Of a DNA stretch of 64,000 bases, positions 26,320 through 36,436 are shown one piece after another. Where the stretch lies: NCBI GenBank assembly GCA_963712435.1, contig CAVQIB010000003.1:62001-126000 (forward strand), in the 5' to 3' direction. A program made the translations under genes and the position numbers. The notes beneath the pieces are model-generated. The model saw only the letters and a list, made by a program, of their open reading frames with translations, was not told where the DNA came from and made no database searches. Within the stretch, counting starts at the first letter, position 1; each line of letters starts with the position of its first letter. Source of the stretch: Rhodoplanes sp963712435. Lineage in GTDB: Bacteria; Pseudomonadota; Alphaproteobacteria; Rhizobiales; Xanthobacteraceae.

Positions 26320-29006
26320 ATGCGCGCATTCAGGAAGCCGGGACGCGACGCCGAAGCACGACGCCTGCGCGAGGCGAATGCCGGCAAGAAGTCATGGCGG
26401 CGCTGGGGACCCTATGTCAGCGAGCGGCAGTGGGGCACGGTGCGCGAAGACTACAGCGCGAATGGCGACGCCTGGGACTACTTCCCGCATGACCACGCGC
26501 GCAGCCGCGCCTATCGCTGGGGCGAGGACGGCATCGGCGGCTTCTGCGACGATCGCCAAACGCTCTGTCTCGGCGTCGCGCTGTGGAACGGCGCCGATCC
26601 GATCCTGAAGGAGCGCCTGTTCGGACTGACCAACGCGCGAGGGCAATCACGGCGAGGACGTCAAGGAGATCTACTATTACCTCGACGCGACGCCGACCTA
26701 CTCGCTATGCGCGCATGCTCTACAAATATCCGCAGGCGGCCTTTCCCTACGAGCGGCTGATCGAGGAGAACGCCCGGCGCGAGCAAGCAGCAACCGGAAT
26801 TCGAGCTGATCGATACCGGGCATTTTCGACGACGACCGCTATTTCGACGTCGACATCGAATACGCCAAGGCCGATGTCGACGACATCCTGCTGCGGATCA
26901 CGGTGACCAATCGCGGGCCCGAAGCGGCGCACGATCACCGTGCTGCCGCAGGTCTGGTTCCGCAACACCTGGACCTGGTTCGAGGGCGCGAAGAAGCCGT
27001 CGCTGACGGCGGCGGACGACGCAGCGCGATCAGCGTCGAGCACGACACGCTCGGCGACTTCACGCTGCACTTCGAGCAGCCGCAAGACCTGCTGTTCTGC
27101 GACAACGAAACCAACGCGCGCGAGCTGTTCGGCGCACCGACGGGCGCGGCTACTTCAAGGACGCCTTCCACGAGTACGTCGTGCACGGCAACACGGGCGC
27201 GGTGAACCCGGCGCGACGGGCACCAAGGCGGCCGGCATCTACGCGCGCGACGTGTCCGGCGGGCGGCAGCATCGTCGATCCGGGTCCGGCTCGTCGCCGG
27301 GCGGCGCCAACCCGAACGCCTTCGCCGATTTCGATGCAGATCTTCCAGGCGCGCATCGCCGAGGCGGATGCCTATTACGCCGACCTGCAGAGCAACATCC
27401 CGGACGACGACGTCGCGCCGGGTGCAGCGGCAGGCCTTCGCCGGCATGCTGTGGTCGAAGCAGTATCTATCTACTACGACGTCAGCGGAATGGCTCGACG
27501 GCGATCCGACCGAGCCGACGCCGCCGACACGCGCGGCAAGTCGGGCCGCAACAGCGACTGGATCCATTTCGACACCGCCGACCGTCATCGCGATGCCGGA
27601 CAAGTGGGAATACCCCTGGTTCGCCGCCTGGGACTGGGCCTTCCACCTGGTGACGCTGGCGCTGGTCGATCCGGCTTTCGCCAAGGATCAGCTCATCCTG
27701 CTTGTGCCAGGCCTGGTACATGCATCCGAACGGGCAGCTGCCCGCCTACGAGTGGAACTTCAGCGACGTCAATCCGCCGGTGCACGCCTGGGCGGCGCTG
27801 CGCGTCTACGAGATCGACAAGCGGCGACAACGGCAAGAAGGCGACCGCGGCTTTCTCGAACGCGTCTTCGTCAAGCTCCTGCTCAATTTCACCTGGTGGG
27901 TGAACCGCAAGGACCCGCGCGGCCGCAACGTCTTCCAGGGCGGCTTTCTCGGCCTGGACAATATCGGCGTCTTCGATCGCTCGGCGCCGCTGCCGGTCGA
28001 CGGCACGCTCACCCAGTCGGACGGCACGTCGTGGATGGCGATGTTCTGTCTGAACATGCTGCGGATCGCGCTCGAACTGGCGCAGGAAGACGACGCCTAT
28101 GAGGACATCGCCATCAAGTTCTTCGAGCATTTCCTGCTGATCGGCGGCGCCATGACCAATCTCGGCGGCGAGGGACTGCGGCCTGTGGGACGACGAGGAC
28201 AACTTCTACTACGACTGGCTGATCCTGCCGTCGGGCGAGAAGATTCCGCTGCGGCTGCGTTCGATGGTCGGGCTGATTCCGCTGTTCGCGGTCGAGGTGC
28301 TCGACGAAGAGCTGCTGAGCCGCCGCGCCGAAGTTCACGCGGCGCATGGAATGGTATCTCGCAGCATCGCCCGAAGCTCGCCGAGCTGGTGTCGCGACTG
28401 GACAAGCCCGGCGCCGACAAGCAGGCGGCTGATCGCGATCGCCCGCGCCTTCCGCATGAAGCGGGTGCTCGAGCGCATGCTGGACGAGACCGAGTTCCTC
28501 TCGCCCTACGGCGTCCGCGCGCTTTCGCGGGCGTACCTGGATCAGCCCTTACGTCTTCGAGTGCGACGGCTTTCGTTCCGAAGTGAAGTACATGCCGGCG
28601 GAGTCCGACAGCGACCTGTTCGGCGGCAACTCCAACTGGCGCGGACCGATCTGGATGCCGGTCAACTACCTGATCATCGAAAGCCTGTGCAAGTTCGGCT
28701 CCTTCTACGGCGACGACTTCCGGGTCGAGTGCCCGAAGGGCTCCGGCAGCATGCTGTCGCTGAGCGAGGTGGCCGACGAACTGCGCAACCGCCTGACCCG
28801 CATCTTCCTGCGCGATGCGCACGGCCGGCGGCCGGTCTTCAACGGCTATGAGAAGATGCAGACCGATCCGCACTTCAAGGATTACATCTGGTTTCACGAA
28901 TACTTCGACGGCGACAACGGGCGCGGCGTCGGCGCCTCGCACCAGACCGGGTGGACCGGCCTCATCGCCAATCTGATCGACGAGCTGTATTCGCCGCAGT
29001 CGCTGA
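26320..29006 (+). pseudogene. GH63/MGH1-like glucosidase, broken by about 20 single-base indels
   Basis: Large (alpha/alpha)6-barrel glycoside hydrolase related to GH63 and MGH1-like glucosidases. Pieces in order across all three frames: WGPYVSERQWGTVREDYS, NGDAWDYFPHDHARSRAYRW, YARMLYKYPQAAFPYERLIE, FRNTWTWFEGAKKPS, LHFEQPQDLLFCDNETNARE, WFAAWDWAFHLVTLALVDPA, WVNRKDPRGRNVFQGGFLGL, NSNWRGPIWMPVNYLI and GVGASHQTGWTGLIANLI. Shifts are seen near 26639, 26705, 26784, 26820, 26929, 27022, 27145, 27217, 27262 and onward to about 28560. Amino-acid conservation between shifts is excellent, and the reading start (26320) and end (about 29006) are approximate. First gene of a GH63-SDR-aquaporin-GMC run. 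Confidence 0.8.
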
Positions 29007-29071
29007 CGTTGCGCGAGCGACCGATCGGCTGTGCGTCAATACGCTGCAGCATCGAAGGGAGGAGAGCCATC

Positions 29072-29922
29072 ATGGCCGAAACGACTGCTGCAGAATTCAA
29101 TCGGATCTGCCGAACTACAAAACCATGCCGAAGCTGCTGGTCGGGCAGACCGCGCTGGTGACCGGCGCGAATTCCGGCATTGGCGAGGCCTGCGCGATCG
29201 GGATGGCGCGCGCCGGCGCCGACGTCGTCGTCAACTACGTGGTCGGCGAGACCGACAGGGTGATCAAGGCGATCGAGGCGGAAGGCCGCAAGGGCGTCGC
29301 GATCAAGGCGGACGTCTCGAACGAGGCCGAGGTCGACGCCATGTTCAAGCAGGCGGTGGAGCATTTCGGCACCCTCGACATCCTGGTCGCGAATGCCGGC
29401 CTGCAGCGCGATTCGACCCTCGTCAACATGACCATGGCGCAGTGGAACACGGTCATCGGCGTCAACCTGACCGGCCAATGGCTGTGCGCGCGCGAGGCGG
29501 TGAAGGAGTTCCTGCGGCGCGGCGTGCGCAAGGACGTGTCGGTCGCCGCCGGCAAGATCATCTGCATGAGCTCCGTGCACGAGGTGATCCCGTGGGCCGG
29601 ACACGTCAACTACGCCACCTCCAAGGGCGGCATCCACATGATGATGAAGACGCTGGCGCAGGAGCTGGCGCCCGACCGCATCCGGGTCAATGCGATCGGA
29701 CCCGGCGCGATCCGCACGCCGATCAACACCAATGCGTGGAATACGCCGGAGGCCTATGCCGCGCTGATGACGCTCGTTCCCTACAAGCGGATCGGCGAGC
29801 CGGAGGACATCGCCAATGTCGCCGTCTTCCTCGCCTCCGACATGGCCGACTACATCAACGGCATCACGATTTTCGTCGATGGCGGCATGACCTGCTATCC
29901 GGGCTTCGCCACCGGAGGCTGA
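29072..29922 (+). CDS. Short-chain dehydrogenase, glucose 1-dehydrogenase-like (one frameshift near the start)
   Basis: NAD(P)-dependent SDR of about 283 residues. The N-terminus MAETTAAEF is followed by a missing base near 29098; the rest is intact. Motifs: ALVTGANSGIGEACAIGMAR (cofactor loop), NAG in ILVANAGLQRD, catalytic Ser in IICMSSVHEV, and YATSKGG (Tyr-x3-Lys). The C-terminus RIGEPEDIANVAVFLASDMA and GITIFVDGGM is typical of glucose 1-dehydrogenase-type and related sugar or polyol SDRs. An ATG at 29126 inside the intact frame would give a usable shorter protein. The ribosome-binding site at 29072 is GGGAGGAGAG. Neighbours suggest a sugar substrate. Confidence 0.87.
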
Positions 29923-29925
29923 TGC

Positions 29926-30936
29926 TTGGCTCCGACTACCTCCCCAGCCGGGCGATCGCCCATGACTTTTCCCTCCCCGAAAAGGGGAGAGGCGGACCGC
30001 GAACAGCGGTCCGACAAGGGGTCGCGGCACAAGGCGGACCCCCTGCCCGCGCCGCGCGCAGACATCCCCCGTTCCGGGGGAGATTCTGGCGTCGCAGCCC
30101 CGACCAGACCGCCTGCCCTCGATCCGCTCGCGGCGCTGCGCCGGCACTGGCCGGAATACGCGATCGAGGGCTGGGCGCTCGGCATGTTCATGGTGTCGGC
30201 GAGCGTCGCCACCGTTCTCCTGTACGACCCGCGCTCGCCGGCCTTCCTGCTCATCGACAACGCGTTCTGGAAGCGGGCGTTGATGGCGCTCGCGATGGCC
30301 GGCACCGCGGTCGCGATCATCTATTCGCGCTGGGGCAAGCGGTCCGGCGCGCACATGAACCCGGCCTTCACCCTCTCATTCTGGGTCATGGGCAAGATCA
30401 ACACGGTCGACGCGATCTACTACGCCGTGTTCCAGTTCGCCGGCGGCCTCGCCGGCTCGCTCTTGAGCTACGTGCTCACGGCGGGCTTGCTCGCCGATCC
30501 GCAGGCGAACTGGGCGGCCACCGTGCCCGGACCGGAAGGCGTTCCGGCCGCGCTGCTCAGCGAGCTGATCATCGCCTTCATCCTGATGTTCGTCGTCGCA
30601 GTGATGCTCAATTCGCGCTTCGACCAGCTGACCGGCCTCGCCGCCGGCTGCCTGATCTTCCTGTATGTGCTGTACGAGGCGCCCTATTCCGGATTCGGAA
30701 TGAACCCGGCGCGCAGCTTCGCCTCGGCGCTGCCGTCCGGCACCTGGACCGCGTTCTGGATCTATCTCGTGGCGCCGCCGCTCGGCATGCTCGGGGCCGT
30801 CTTCGTCCATAACTACCTGCTCGGCATGCCGAACGAGTTCACCCAGCCGAAACTCAACCCCAACCACGTGACGCGCTGCATCCATTGCGGCTTCGAGCCG
30901 CCGGCAGCGGAACAAGGACAAGCAGCCGATGCCTGA
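29926..30936 (+). CDS. MIP-family channel (aquaporin/aquaglyceroporin)
   Basis: Six-helix water or small-solute channel with both NPA boxes: SGAHMNPAFTLSF and YSGFGMNPARSFASAL. Helices include ALMALAMAGTAVAIIY, LLSELIIAFILMFVVAVML and WIYLVAPPLGMLGAVF. The frame is open from a TTG at 29926; an ATG lies at 29962. Residues about 10-60 are encoded by a palindromic repeat and look unlike MIP proteins, so the true start could be downstream of it, near LDPLAALRRHWPEYAIEG. The C-terminus extends with NHVTRCIHCGFEPP, a Cys-x2-Cys tail not usual for MIPs. It overlaps the GMC gene by eight bases, indicating one operon. Confidence 0.87.
   Translation: MAPTTSPAGRSPMTFPSPKRGEADREQRSDKGSRHKADPLPAPRADIPRSGGDSGVAAPTRPPALDPLAALRRHWPEYAIEGWALGMFMVSASVATVLLYDPRSPAFLLIDNAFWKRALMALAMAGTAVAIIYSRWGKRSGAHMNPAFTLSFWVMGKINTVDAIYYAVFQFAGGLAGSLLSYVLTAGLLADPQANWAATVPGPEGVPAALLSELIIAFILMFVVAVMLNSRFDQLTGLAAGCLIFLYVLYEAPYSGFGMNPARSFASALPSGTWTAFWIYLVAPPLGMLGAVFVHNYLLGMPNEFTQPKLNPNHVTRCIHCGFEPPAAEQGQAADA
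29957..30112. repeat. Palindromic repeat element forming the apparent aquaporin N-terminus
   Basis: Begins with ttttccctccccgaaaagg (29958 on), then gcggaccgcgaacagcggtc and ends near cccccgttccgggggagatt. The order of sub-blocks matches the copy inside trmD at about 53504-53655 (C-run/G-run hairpin, ggaccgcgatcagcggtcc hairpin, gaggggtcgc, closing C-run/G-run hairpin). Confidence 0.7.
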
Positions 30937-32377
30937 CGATTTCGACGTGATCGTGATCGGCAGCGGCGCCGGCGGCGGCGCTGCGGCCTACAAGCTGGTC
31001 AAGGCCGGCAAGCGCGTGCTGATGATCGAGAAGGGGGCACCGTCTGCCGCTCGACGCCTCGACGCTGTCGACCGCGATCGTGTTCAAGGAGGGGCGCTTC
31101 TCCAACAAGACCGAATGGCAGGACGGGCACGGCAAGCCATTCATCCCGACCGGCGAACATTACAATCTCGGCGGCAAGACCAAGTGGTACGGCGCGGCGC
31201 TGCTGCGCTTCACCGCCGCACGAGTTCAACGCCGATCCGGCGTTCCAGTGCCTCGGCTGGCCGTTCGGGCTACGCCGAGCTCGAAGCCCGCTACGACGAA
31301 GCCGAGCGCATGCTGCACGTCAACCGCTTCAAGAACGAGCCGGAACTCCAGTCGGTGATCGACAGGATCATCGCCGACCGATCCGAATTGGCGCCCGAGC
31401 CGCTGCCGCTCGGGCTCAAGCCGGAGATCGTCAACGATCCGCAGGAGGCGAAGCATTTCGACGGCTATGCCTCGGTCGCCGGCTACAAGGGCGACTCCGA
31501 GGAATGCTTCATCGAGCCGATCGAGAACGAGCCCAATTTCCGCCTCCTCGCTCGACAAGGAGGTCGCGGGCTTCCTGCATGCGAGCCGAGACGCCGGAGG
31601 AGATCGACGGGCGTGATCTGCACCGATGGCGGCTATTTCCGCGCCGGCAAGGTCGTCCTCGCCGCGGCGCGATGACCTCGCCGCGTCTGCTCGAGGATTA
31701 TCTCGCCGCCACCGGGCTTGCCGCCAAACTGCCCGGCGCTGCGCTTGTCGGCCGCAATTTCCGCATGCACATCAACAGCGCGCTCATCGGTCTTCTCGAC
31801 CTTCCGCGATCCCGACGTGCTGCGCAAGACGGCGATCTTCTACAACGACAAGCATCCCGCACTCGACGGTGCAGTGCCTCGGCTGGATCGACGGCGAACT
31901 GCTCGGCGACGCAGCTTCCCGCCGCGACGCCCGAGTTCTTCGCCAACATGATCGGCAAGCGCGCGCTCGGCTTCTTCGTCACCACCGAGGATGGATCGAG
32001 CCCGGACAACCGGGTCATCTCGAACCGCGGCCAGGCCGGCCCGATCCTCGATTACGAGTTCGACCGGATCAAGCCCTCGCGCGACGAGCACGAGGCCTGC
32101 ATCCACGACTTCTGAACGCGCGCTCCTGCATGCCGATTTTGTCGGCACCAGCCGCTGGACGTGGGCTCGCCGGCACGGCGCACGCGGTCGGCACGCTCGT
32201 CACCGGCAGCGATCCGGCCAAGAGCGTGGTCGATCCGCACGGAAAAGTGCACGGAATGGAAGGGCTCTACGTCGGCCGACGGCAGCGTGCTGCCGCGCAC
32301 CAGCCGGGTCAATCCGTCGCTGACCATCTATCGCCTGGGGGCTGCGGCTCGGCGAAAAACTCGCCGGCATGAGCTGA
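30929..32377 (+). pseudogene. GMC-family oxidoreductase, broken by about ten single-base indels
   Basis: FAD enzyme of the glucose-methanol-choline group. The dinucleotide fold is FDVIVIGSGAGGGAAAYKLV, then TGEHYNLGGKTKWYGAALLR, AELEARYDEAERMLHVNRFK, FRAGKVVLAAGAMTSPRLLE, FANMIGKRALGFFVTTEDGS and the C-terminal GTAHAVGTLVTGSDPA with SVLPRTSRVNPSLTIY. Shifts are visible near 31042, 31217, 31265, 31550, 31595, 31670, 31800, 31860, 31910, 32115 and 32270. After correction it is about 480 residues and ends with the TGA at 32375. It starts eight bases inside the aquaporin gene. Likely oxidises a sugar or polyol; the acceptor is unknown. Confidence 0.8.
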
Positions 32378-32750
32378 CGCGCGCGACGCCGAAAGGCATC
32401 GCGTTGCACGTTTCTGAGCGCGCTGCGGGATGGTAATTCGCGTGCAAAACGCCGTGACGCAGGGCGCGAATTGGCCGCGTTGCCACAGCCTTGCCATAAA
32501 CAATTGAAAAGCGCAGACTGATTTACAAAGCCGGGCGTCGGGGGGCGAAATCCGGCGATAAGACCTGCGGAGGAGACGCATGGACGACGCCGTTGAAGCG
32601 GCACCGTCGCCGTATATTTTAGGACCGGAGCAACGCCCCTCACATTGCGATTTCCCGTCGTCAAAGGCCCCCACTCGCCGGGGTGACGCCTCGGCGCTTT
32701 TTCGCCAATGACCGACCGATAAGCCGATTTCTTGCCGACGCGGATTGAAC
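32378..32750. other. Gap of about 370 bases before the liv operon
   Basis: No convincing gene. Moderately AT-rich stretches (acaattgaaaag near 32500 and tatattttag near 32613) may hold the promoter of the transporter operon, but no clear -35/-10 pair was found by eye. Confidence 0.4.
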
Positions 32751-33530
32751 ATGGCGGCCGACATCATTCTCGAGACGACTGCGCTCACCAAGGAGTTCGC
32801 TGGGTTCCGGGCCGTCAACAATGTCAACCTGCAGGTGCAGGCGGGAACGATCCACGCGCTGATCGGGCCGAACGGCGCCGGCAAGACCACCTGCTTTAAT
32901 TTGATCACCAAGTTTCACCAACCGACGGCAGGCTCGATTCGCTTCAAGGACAGGGACATCACGCGTCTGCAGCCGGCCGAAGTCGCCCGCCTGGGCCTGG
33001 TCCGCTCCTTCCAGATTTCCGCGACCTTCCCGCACATGACCGTCCTCGAGAACGTGCTCGTGCCGCTCCAGCGCCCGCTCGGCACCTCCTTCCATTTCTG
33101 GCGCTCGGGACGCTCGCTCGACGTTCTGCACGATCGCGCGCACGAACTGCTGGAGGATGTGGGGCTTGCCGATCTCGCCGACATCGAGGCGGTCGAGCTT
33201 CCCTATGGCCGCAAGCGCGCGCTCGAAATCGCGACCACGCTGGCGCTCGATCCGGAAATGCTGCTGCTCGACGAGCCGATGGCGGGCATGGGCCACGAGG
33301 ACATCGGCCGCATCTCGGCGCTCATCAAGCGGGTGGCGCAGAGCCGCACGGTGCTGATGGTCGAGCACAATCTGTCGGTCGTGGCCGATCTCTCCGACAC
33401 GATCACCGTATTGGCGCGCGGCGAGGTTCTCGCCGAAGGACCCTATTCGGTGGTGTCCGGCAACCCGCAGGTGATCGAAGCCTATATGGGAACCGGAGCT
33501 CCGGCGGCGGCGGGAGCGGCGCATGCCTGA
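32751..33530 (+). CDS. livG: Branched-chain-amino-acid-type ABC transporter, LivG-like ATPase
   Basis: 259 residues, one of two ATPases of a HAAT-family importer. Walker A is IGPNGAGKTTCF, the signature region reads LPYGRKRALEIATTLALDP (the LivG variant of LSGGQ), Walker B is MLLLDEPMAGM, and the switch histidine is in MVEHNLSVV. The RSFQ motif of LivG proteins is present (GLVRSFQISATFPHMTV). The ATG at 32751 is preferred; an in-frame TTG lies two codons earlier. First of livG-livF-livK-livH-livM, overlapping livF by eight bases. Confidence 0.9.
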   Translation: MAADIILETTALTKEFAGFRAVNNVNLQVQAGTIHALIGPNGAGKTTCFNLITKFHQPTAGSIRFKDRDITRLQPAEVARLGLVRSFQISATFPHMTVLENVLVPLQRPLGTSFHFWRSGRSLDVLHDRAHELLEDVGLADLADIEAVELPYGRKRALEIATTLALDPEMLLLDEPMAGMGHEDIGRISALIKRVAQSRTVLMVEHNLSVVADLSDTITVLARGEVLAEGPYSVVSGNPQVIEAYMGTGAPAAAGAAHA

Positions 33531-34236
33531 CGTGAACGGAAAGCTCCTGGAGGTCGACGGCCTCAACGCCTGGTACGGCGAGAGCCATATCCTGCACGGA
33601 ATGCGTTTCGCCGTGTCCAAGGGCGAGGTGGTGACGCTGCTCGGACGCAACGGCGCCGGCAAGACCACGACGATGCGAGCCGTCATGGGCATCGTGCGGC
33701 TGCGCCGCGGGTCCGTCATCTATAACGGGCACGAGACGATCGGGCTGTCGTCGAATCACATCGCGCGGCTCGGCGTCGCCTACTGCCCGGAAGAACGCGG
33801 CATCTTCTCCAGCCTGAGCGTGCGGGAGAACCTGCTGCTGCCGCCGGTGGTGAAGCCGGGCGGACTTTCGACCGAGGACGTGTTCGCGCTGTTTCCCCAA
33901 CTCAAGGAGCGCGAGGCGAGCCAGGGAACCAAGCTGTCCGGCGGCGAGCAGCAGATGCTCGCGATCGCCCGCATCCTGCGCACCGGCGCCGAACTGCTCC
34001 TGCTCGACGAGCCGACCGAGGGGCTTGCGCCGGTCATCGTGCAGCATATCGGCGAGATCATCCGCACGCTCAAGGAAAAAGGGTTCACGGTGCTGCTGGT
34101 CGAGCAGAATTTCCATTTCGCATCGACGGTCGCCGATCGCCACTATGTGGTCGAGCATGGGCGCGTGGTCGACCAGATCGAGAACGAGCAACTCGCCGAG
34201 AACAAGGAGAAGCTCGAACGCTATCTGGGGGTTTGA
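33523..34236 (+). CDS. livF: Branched-chain-amino-acid-type ABC transporter, LivF-like ATPase
   Basis: 237 residues. Walker A LLGRNGAGKTTTMRAVMG, signature KLSGGEQQMLAIARIL, Walker B LLLLDEPTEGL, then VLLVEQNFHFA, the LivF form of the H-loop with Gln before the His-equivalent position. It begins GKLLEVDGLNAWYGESHILH, typical of LivF. It overlaps livG by eight bases and the substrate-binding-protein gene starts 27 bases after it. Confidence 0.92.
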   Translation: MPDVNGKLLEVDGLNAWYGESHILHGMRFAVSKGEVVTLLGRNGAGKTTTMRAVMGIVRLRRGSVIYNGHETIGLSSNHIARLGVAYCPEERGIFSSLSVRENLLLPPVVKPGGLSTEDVFALFPQLKEREASQGTKLSGGEQQMLAIARILRTGAELLLLDEPTEGLAPVIVQHIGEIIRTLKEKGFTVLLVEQNFHFASTVADRHYVVEHGRVVDQIENEQLAENKEKLERYLGV

Positions 34237-34262
34237 TTTTCAGCGAACGCAAGGAGACACGC

Positions 34263-35480
34263 ATGCGTGCGAACAGCTTACTTCTGGCGGGGCTTGTCAG
34301 CCTCGCCGCGACCGTCGGGGCGAACGCCGAGTACACGGACGGCATTATCAAGATCGGCGTCCTCAACGACCAGTCCGGCACCTATTCGGATCTGTCCGGC
34401 CAGGGTTCGGTGTGGGCGGCGAAGAAGGCCGTCGAGGACTTCTGCAAGGCGAACAAGTGCCACGACAAGATCGAGATCGTGTTCGCCGATCACCAGAACA
34501 AGGCGGATATCGGCGCGGGCGTCGCGCGCAAGTGGTACGACGTCGAACAGGTCGACATGATCGTCGACGTGCCGACCACCTCGGTGGCGAAGGCGGTCAG
34601 CCAGCTCACCAAGGAAAAGAACAAGGTGTTCCTCAATTCGGGCGCCGCGGCCTCCGAACTGACCGGAGCGGAGTGCACGCCCAATCTCATCCACTGGACC
34701 TACGACACCTGGGCGCTCGCCAACGGCACCGGCAGCACCCTCGTCAAGCAGGGCGGCAAGACCTGGTTCTTCCTGACCGCCGATTACGCCTTCGGCCATG
34801 CGCTCGAACGCGACACCGCCGCGGTGGTGGAGAAGCTCGGCGGCAAGGTGCTCGGCAAGGTGCGCCATCCCTTCCCGGCCCAGGACTTCTCGTCGTTCCT
34901 CTTGCAGGCGCAGGGGTCCAAGGCGGACGTCATCGGGCTCGCCAATGCCGGCGCCGACACCATCAATTCGATCAAGCAGGCGTCGGAGTTCGGCATCGTG
35001 CAGGGCGGGCAGAACCTCGCCGGACTGCTCGTCTTCATCACCGACGTGCACTCGCTCGGACTGCAGACGGCCCAGGGCCTGATCTTCACGGAAGCCTGGT
35101 ACTGGGACACGAGCGACGCCAACCGCGCGTTCGCGAAGGAGTTCGCCGAAGCCAACAAGGGCAACTATCCGACCATGGTGCAGGCCGGCGTCTACTCGGC
35201 GGTCACGCATTACCTGAAGGCGGTGCACGCGCTCAAGAGCGACGACGACGGCGCCAAGGTCGTCGCGAAGATGAAAGAAACGCCCACCGACGACAAGCTG
35301 TTCGGCAAGGGCAGCGTTCGTCAGGACGGCCGCAAGATCCACGACATGCTGCTGGTCGAGGTGAAGAAGCCGTCGGACAGCAAGGGCCCGTGGGATTACC
35401 ACAAGGTCCGCGCCGTGATCCCCGCGGCGGAAGCGTTCCGGCCGATCAGCGAAGGCGGCTGCCCGCTCGTGAAGTCTTGA
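34263..35480 (+). CDS. livK: Periplasmic substrate-binding protein of the HAAT transporter
   Basis: 405 residues. The signal peptide MRANSLLLAGLVSLAATVGA ends near NAEY. The type I periplasmic-binding fold opens with IIKIGVLNDQSGTYSDLSGQ and contains LNSGAAASELTGAECTPNLI, TWFFLTADYAFGHALERDTA and GLANAGADTINSIKQASEFG. It captures the ligand outside the membrane; the ligand cannot be read from sequence and may be an amino acid, amide or aromatic acid rather than Leu/Ile/Val. AAGGAG lies eight bases before the ATG. Its placement between ATPases and permeases is less common than at an operon end. Confidence 0.9.
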   Translation: MRANSLLLAGLVSLAATVGANAEYTDGIIKIGVLNDQSGTYSDLSGQGSVWAAKKAVEDFCKANKCHDKIEIVFADHQNKADIGAGVARKWYDVEQVDMIVDVPTTSVAKAVSQLTKEKNKVFLNSGAAASELTGAECTPNLIHWTYDTWALANGTGSTLVKQGGKTWFFLTADYAFGHALERDTAAVVEKLGGKVLGKVRHPFPAQDFSSFLLQAQGSKADVIGLANAGADTINSIKQASEFGIVQGGQNLAGLLVFITDVHSLGLQTAQGLIFTEAWYWDTSDANRAFAKEFAEANKGNYPTMVQAGVYSAVTHYLKAVHALKSDDDGAKVVAKMKETPTDDKLFGKGSVRQDGRKIHDMLLVEVKKPSDSKGPWDYHKVRAVIPAAEAFRPISEGGCPLVKS

Positions 35481-35554
35481 CACTGAGGTGAGGCGGATCC
35501 GGCCCTGCCGCGGCGAACGCGGCGGGAGGGCCGGGTGCGCGGGAGGCGCGGACA

Positions 35555-36436
35555 ATGTTCGAGCTGCTGGGCGTGCCGCCCCAGGCGCTGATGGGCCAGC
35601 TCCTGCTCGGCCTGATCAATGGGGCGTTCTACGCGCTGTTGTCGCTCGGGCTCGCCGTCATTTTCGGCCTGATGAACGTCATCAACTTCACCCATGGCGC
35701 TCAGTACATGATGGGCGCCTTCGCCGCCTGGATGCTGCTGCAATATTTCGGCGTCCCCTACTGGGGCGCCCTCGTGCTCGCGCCGCTGATCGTCGGGGCC
35801 ATCGGGATCGTGATCGAGCGGCTCCTGATCTCGCGCCTCTATCACCTCGACCATCTCTACGGGCTGCTGCTGACCTTCGGCCTCGCGCTGATCATCGAGG
35901 GGCTGTTCCGCCAGCAGTTCGGCGCTTCCGGACTGCCCTATGTCAATCCGATTCCGGGCGGCCAGAATCTCGGTTTCATGTTCCTGCCGTGGTACCGCGG
36001 CTGGGTCGTCGCCTTCTCGCTGATCGTGTGTCTCTCCACCTGGTATGTGATCGAGAAGACGAAACTCGGGTCCTATCTGCGCGCGGCGACCGAACGGCCC
36101 GATCTCGTCCAGGCCTTCGGCATCGACGTCCCGCGCATGATCACGCTCACTTATGGCGGCGGCGTCGCGCTCGCGGCGCTCGCCGGCGTGCTTGCGGCGC
36201 CGATCTACACCGTCAACCCGACCATGGGATCGAACCTCATCATTGTCGTGTTCGCCGTGGTCGTGATCGGCGGCATGGGATCGATCATGGGCTCGATCGT
36301 CACCGGGTTCGGGCTCGGGCTAATCGAAGGCCTGACCAAGGTGTTCTACCCTGAAGCGTCCAACACCGTCATTTTCGTGATCATGGCGATCGTGCTGATG
36401 GTGCGGCCGCAGGGCCTGTTCGGAACGCCGCGATGA
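35555..36436 (+). CDS. livH: HAAT transporter permease, LivH-like
   Basis: 293 residues, inner-membrane permease with about eight helices. Landmarks: LLGLINGAFYALLSLGLAVI, FGLMNVINFTHGAQYMMGAF (the LivH N-x-x-H-G-x-x-Y motif), LLLTFGLALIIEGLFRQQFG, LRAATERPDLVQAFGIDVPR (the coupling EAA-like loop) and VVIGGMGSIMGSIVTGFGLG. It is 74 bases after the binding-protein gene and its stop overlaps livM as ATGA. Confidence 0.93.
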   Translation: MFELLGVPPQALMGQLLLGLINGAFYALLSLGLAVIFGLMNVINFTHGAQYMMGAFAAWMLLQYFGVPYWGALVLAPLIVGAIGIVIERLLISRLYHLDHLYGLLLTFGLALIIEGLFRQQFGASGLPYVNPIPGGQNLGFMFLPWYRGWVVAFSLIVCLSTWYVIEKTKLGSYLRAATERPDLVQAFGIDVPRMITLTYGGGVALAALAGVLAAPIYTVNPTMGSNLIIVVFAVVVIGGMGSIMGSIVTGFGLGLIEGLTKVFYPEASNTVIFVIMAIVLMVRPQGLFGTPR

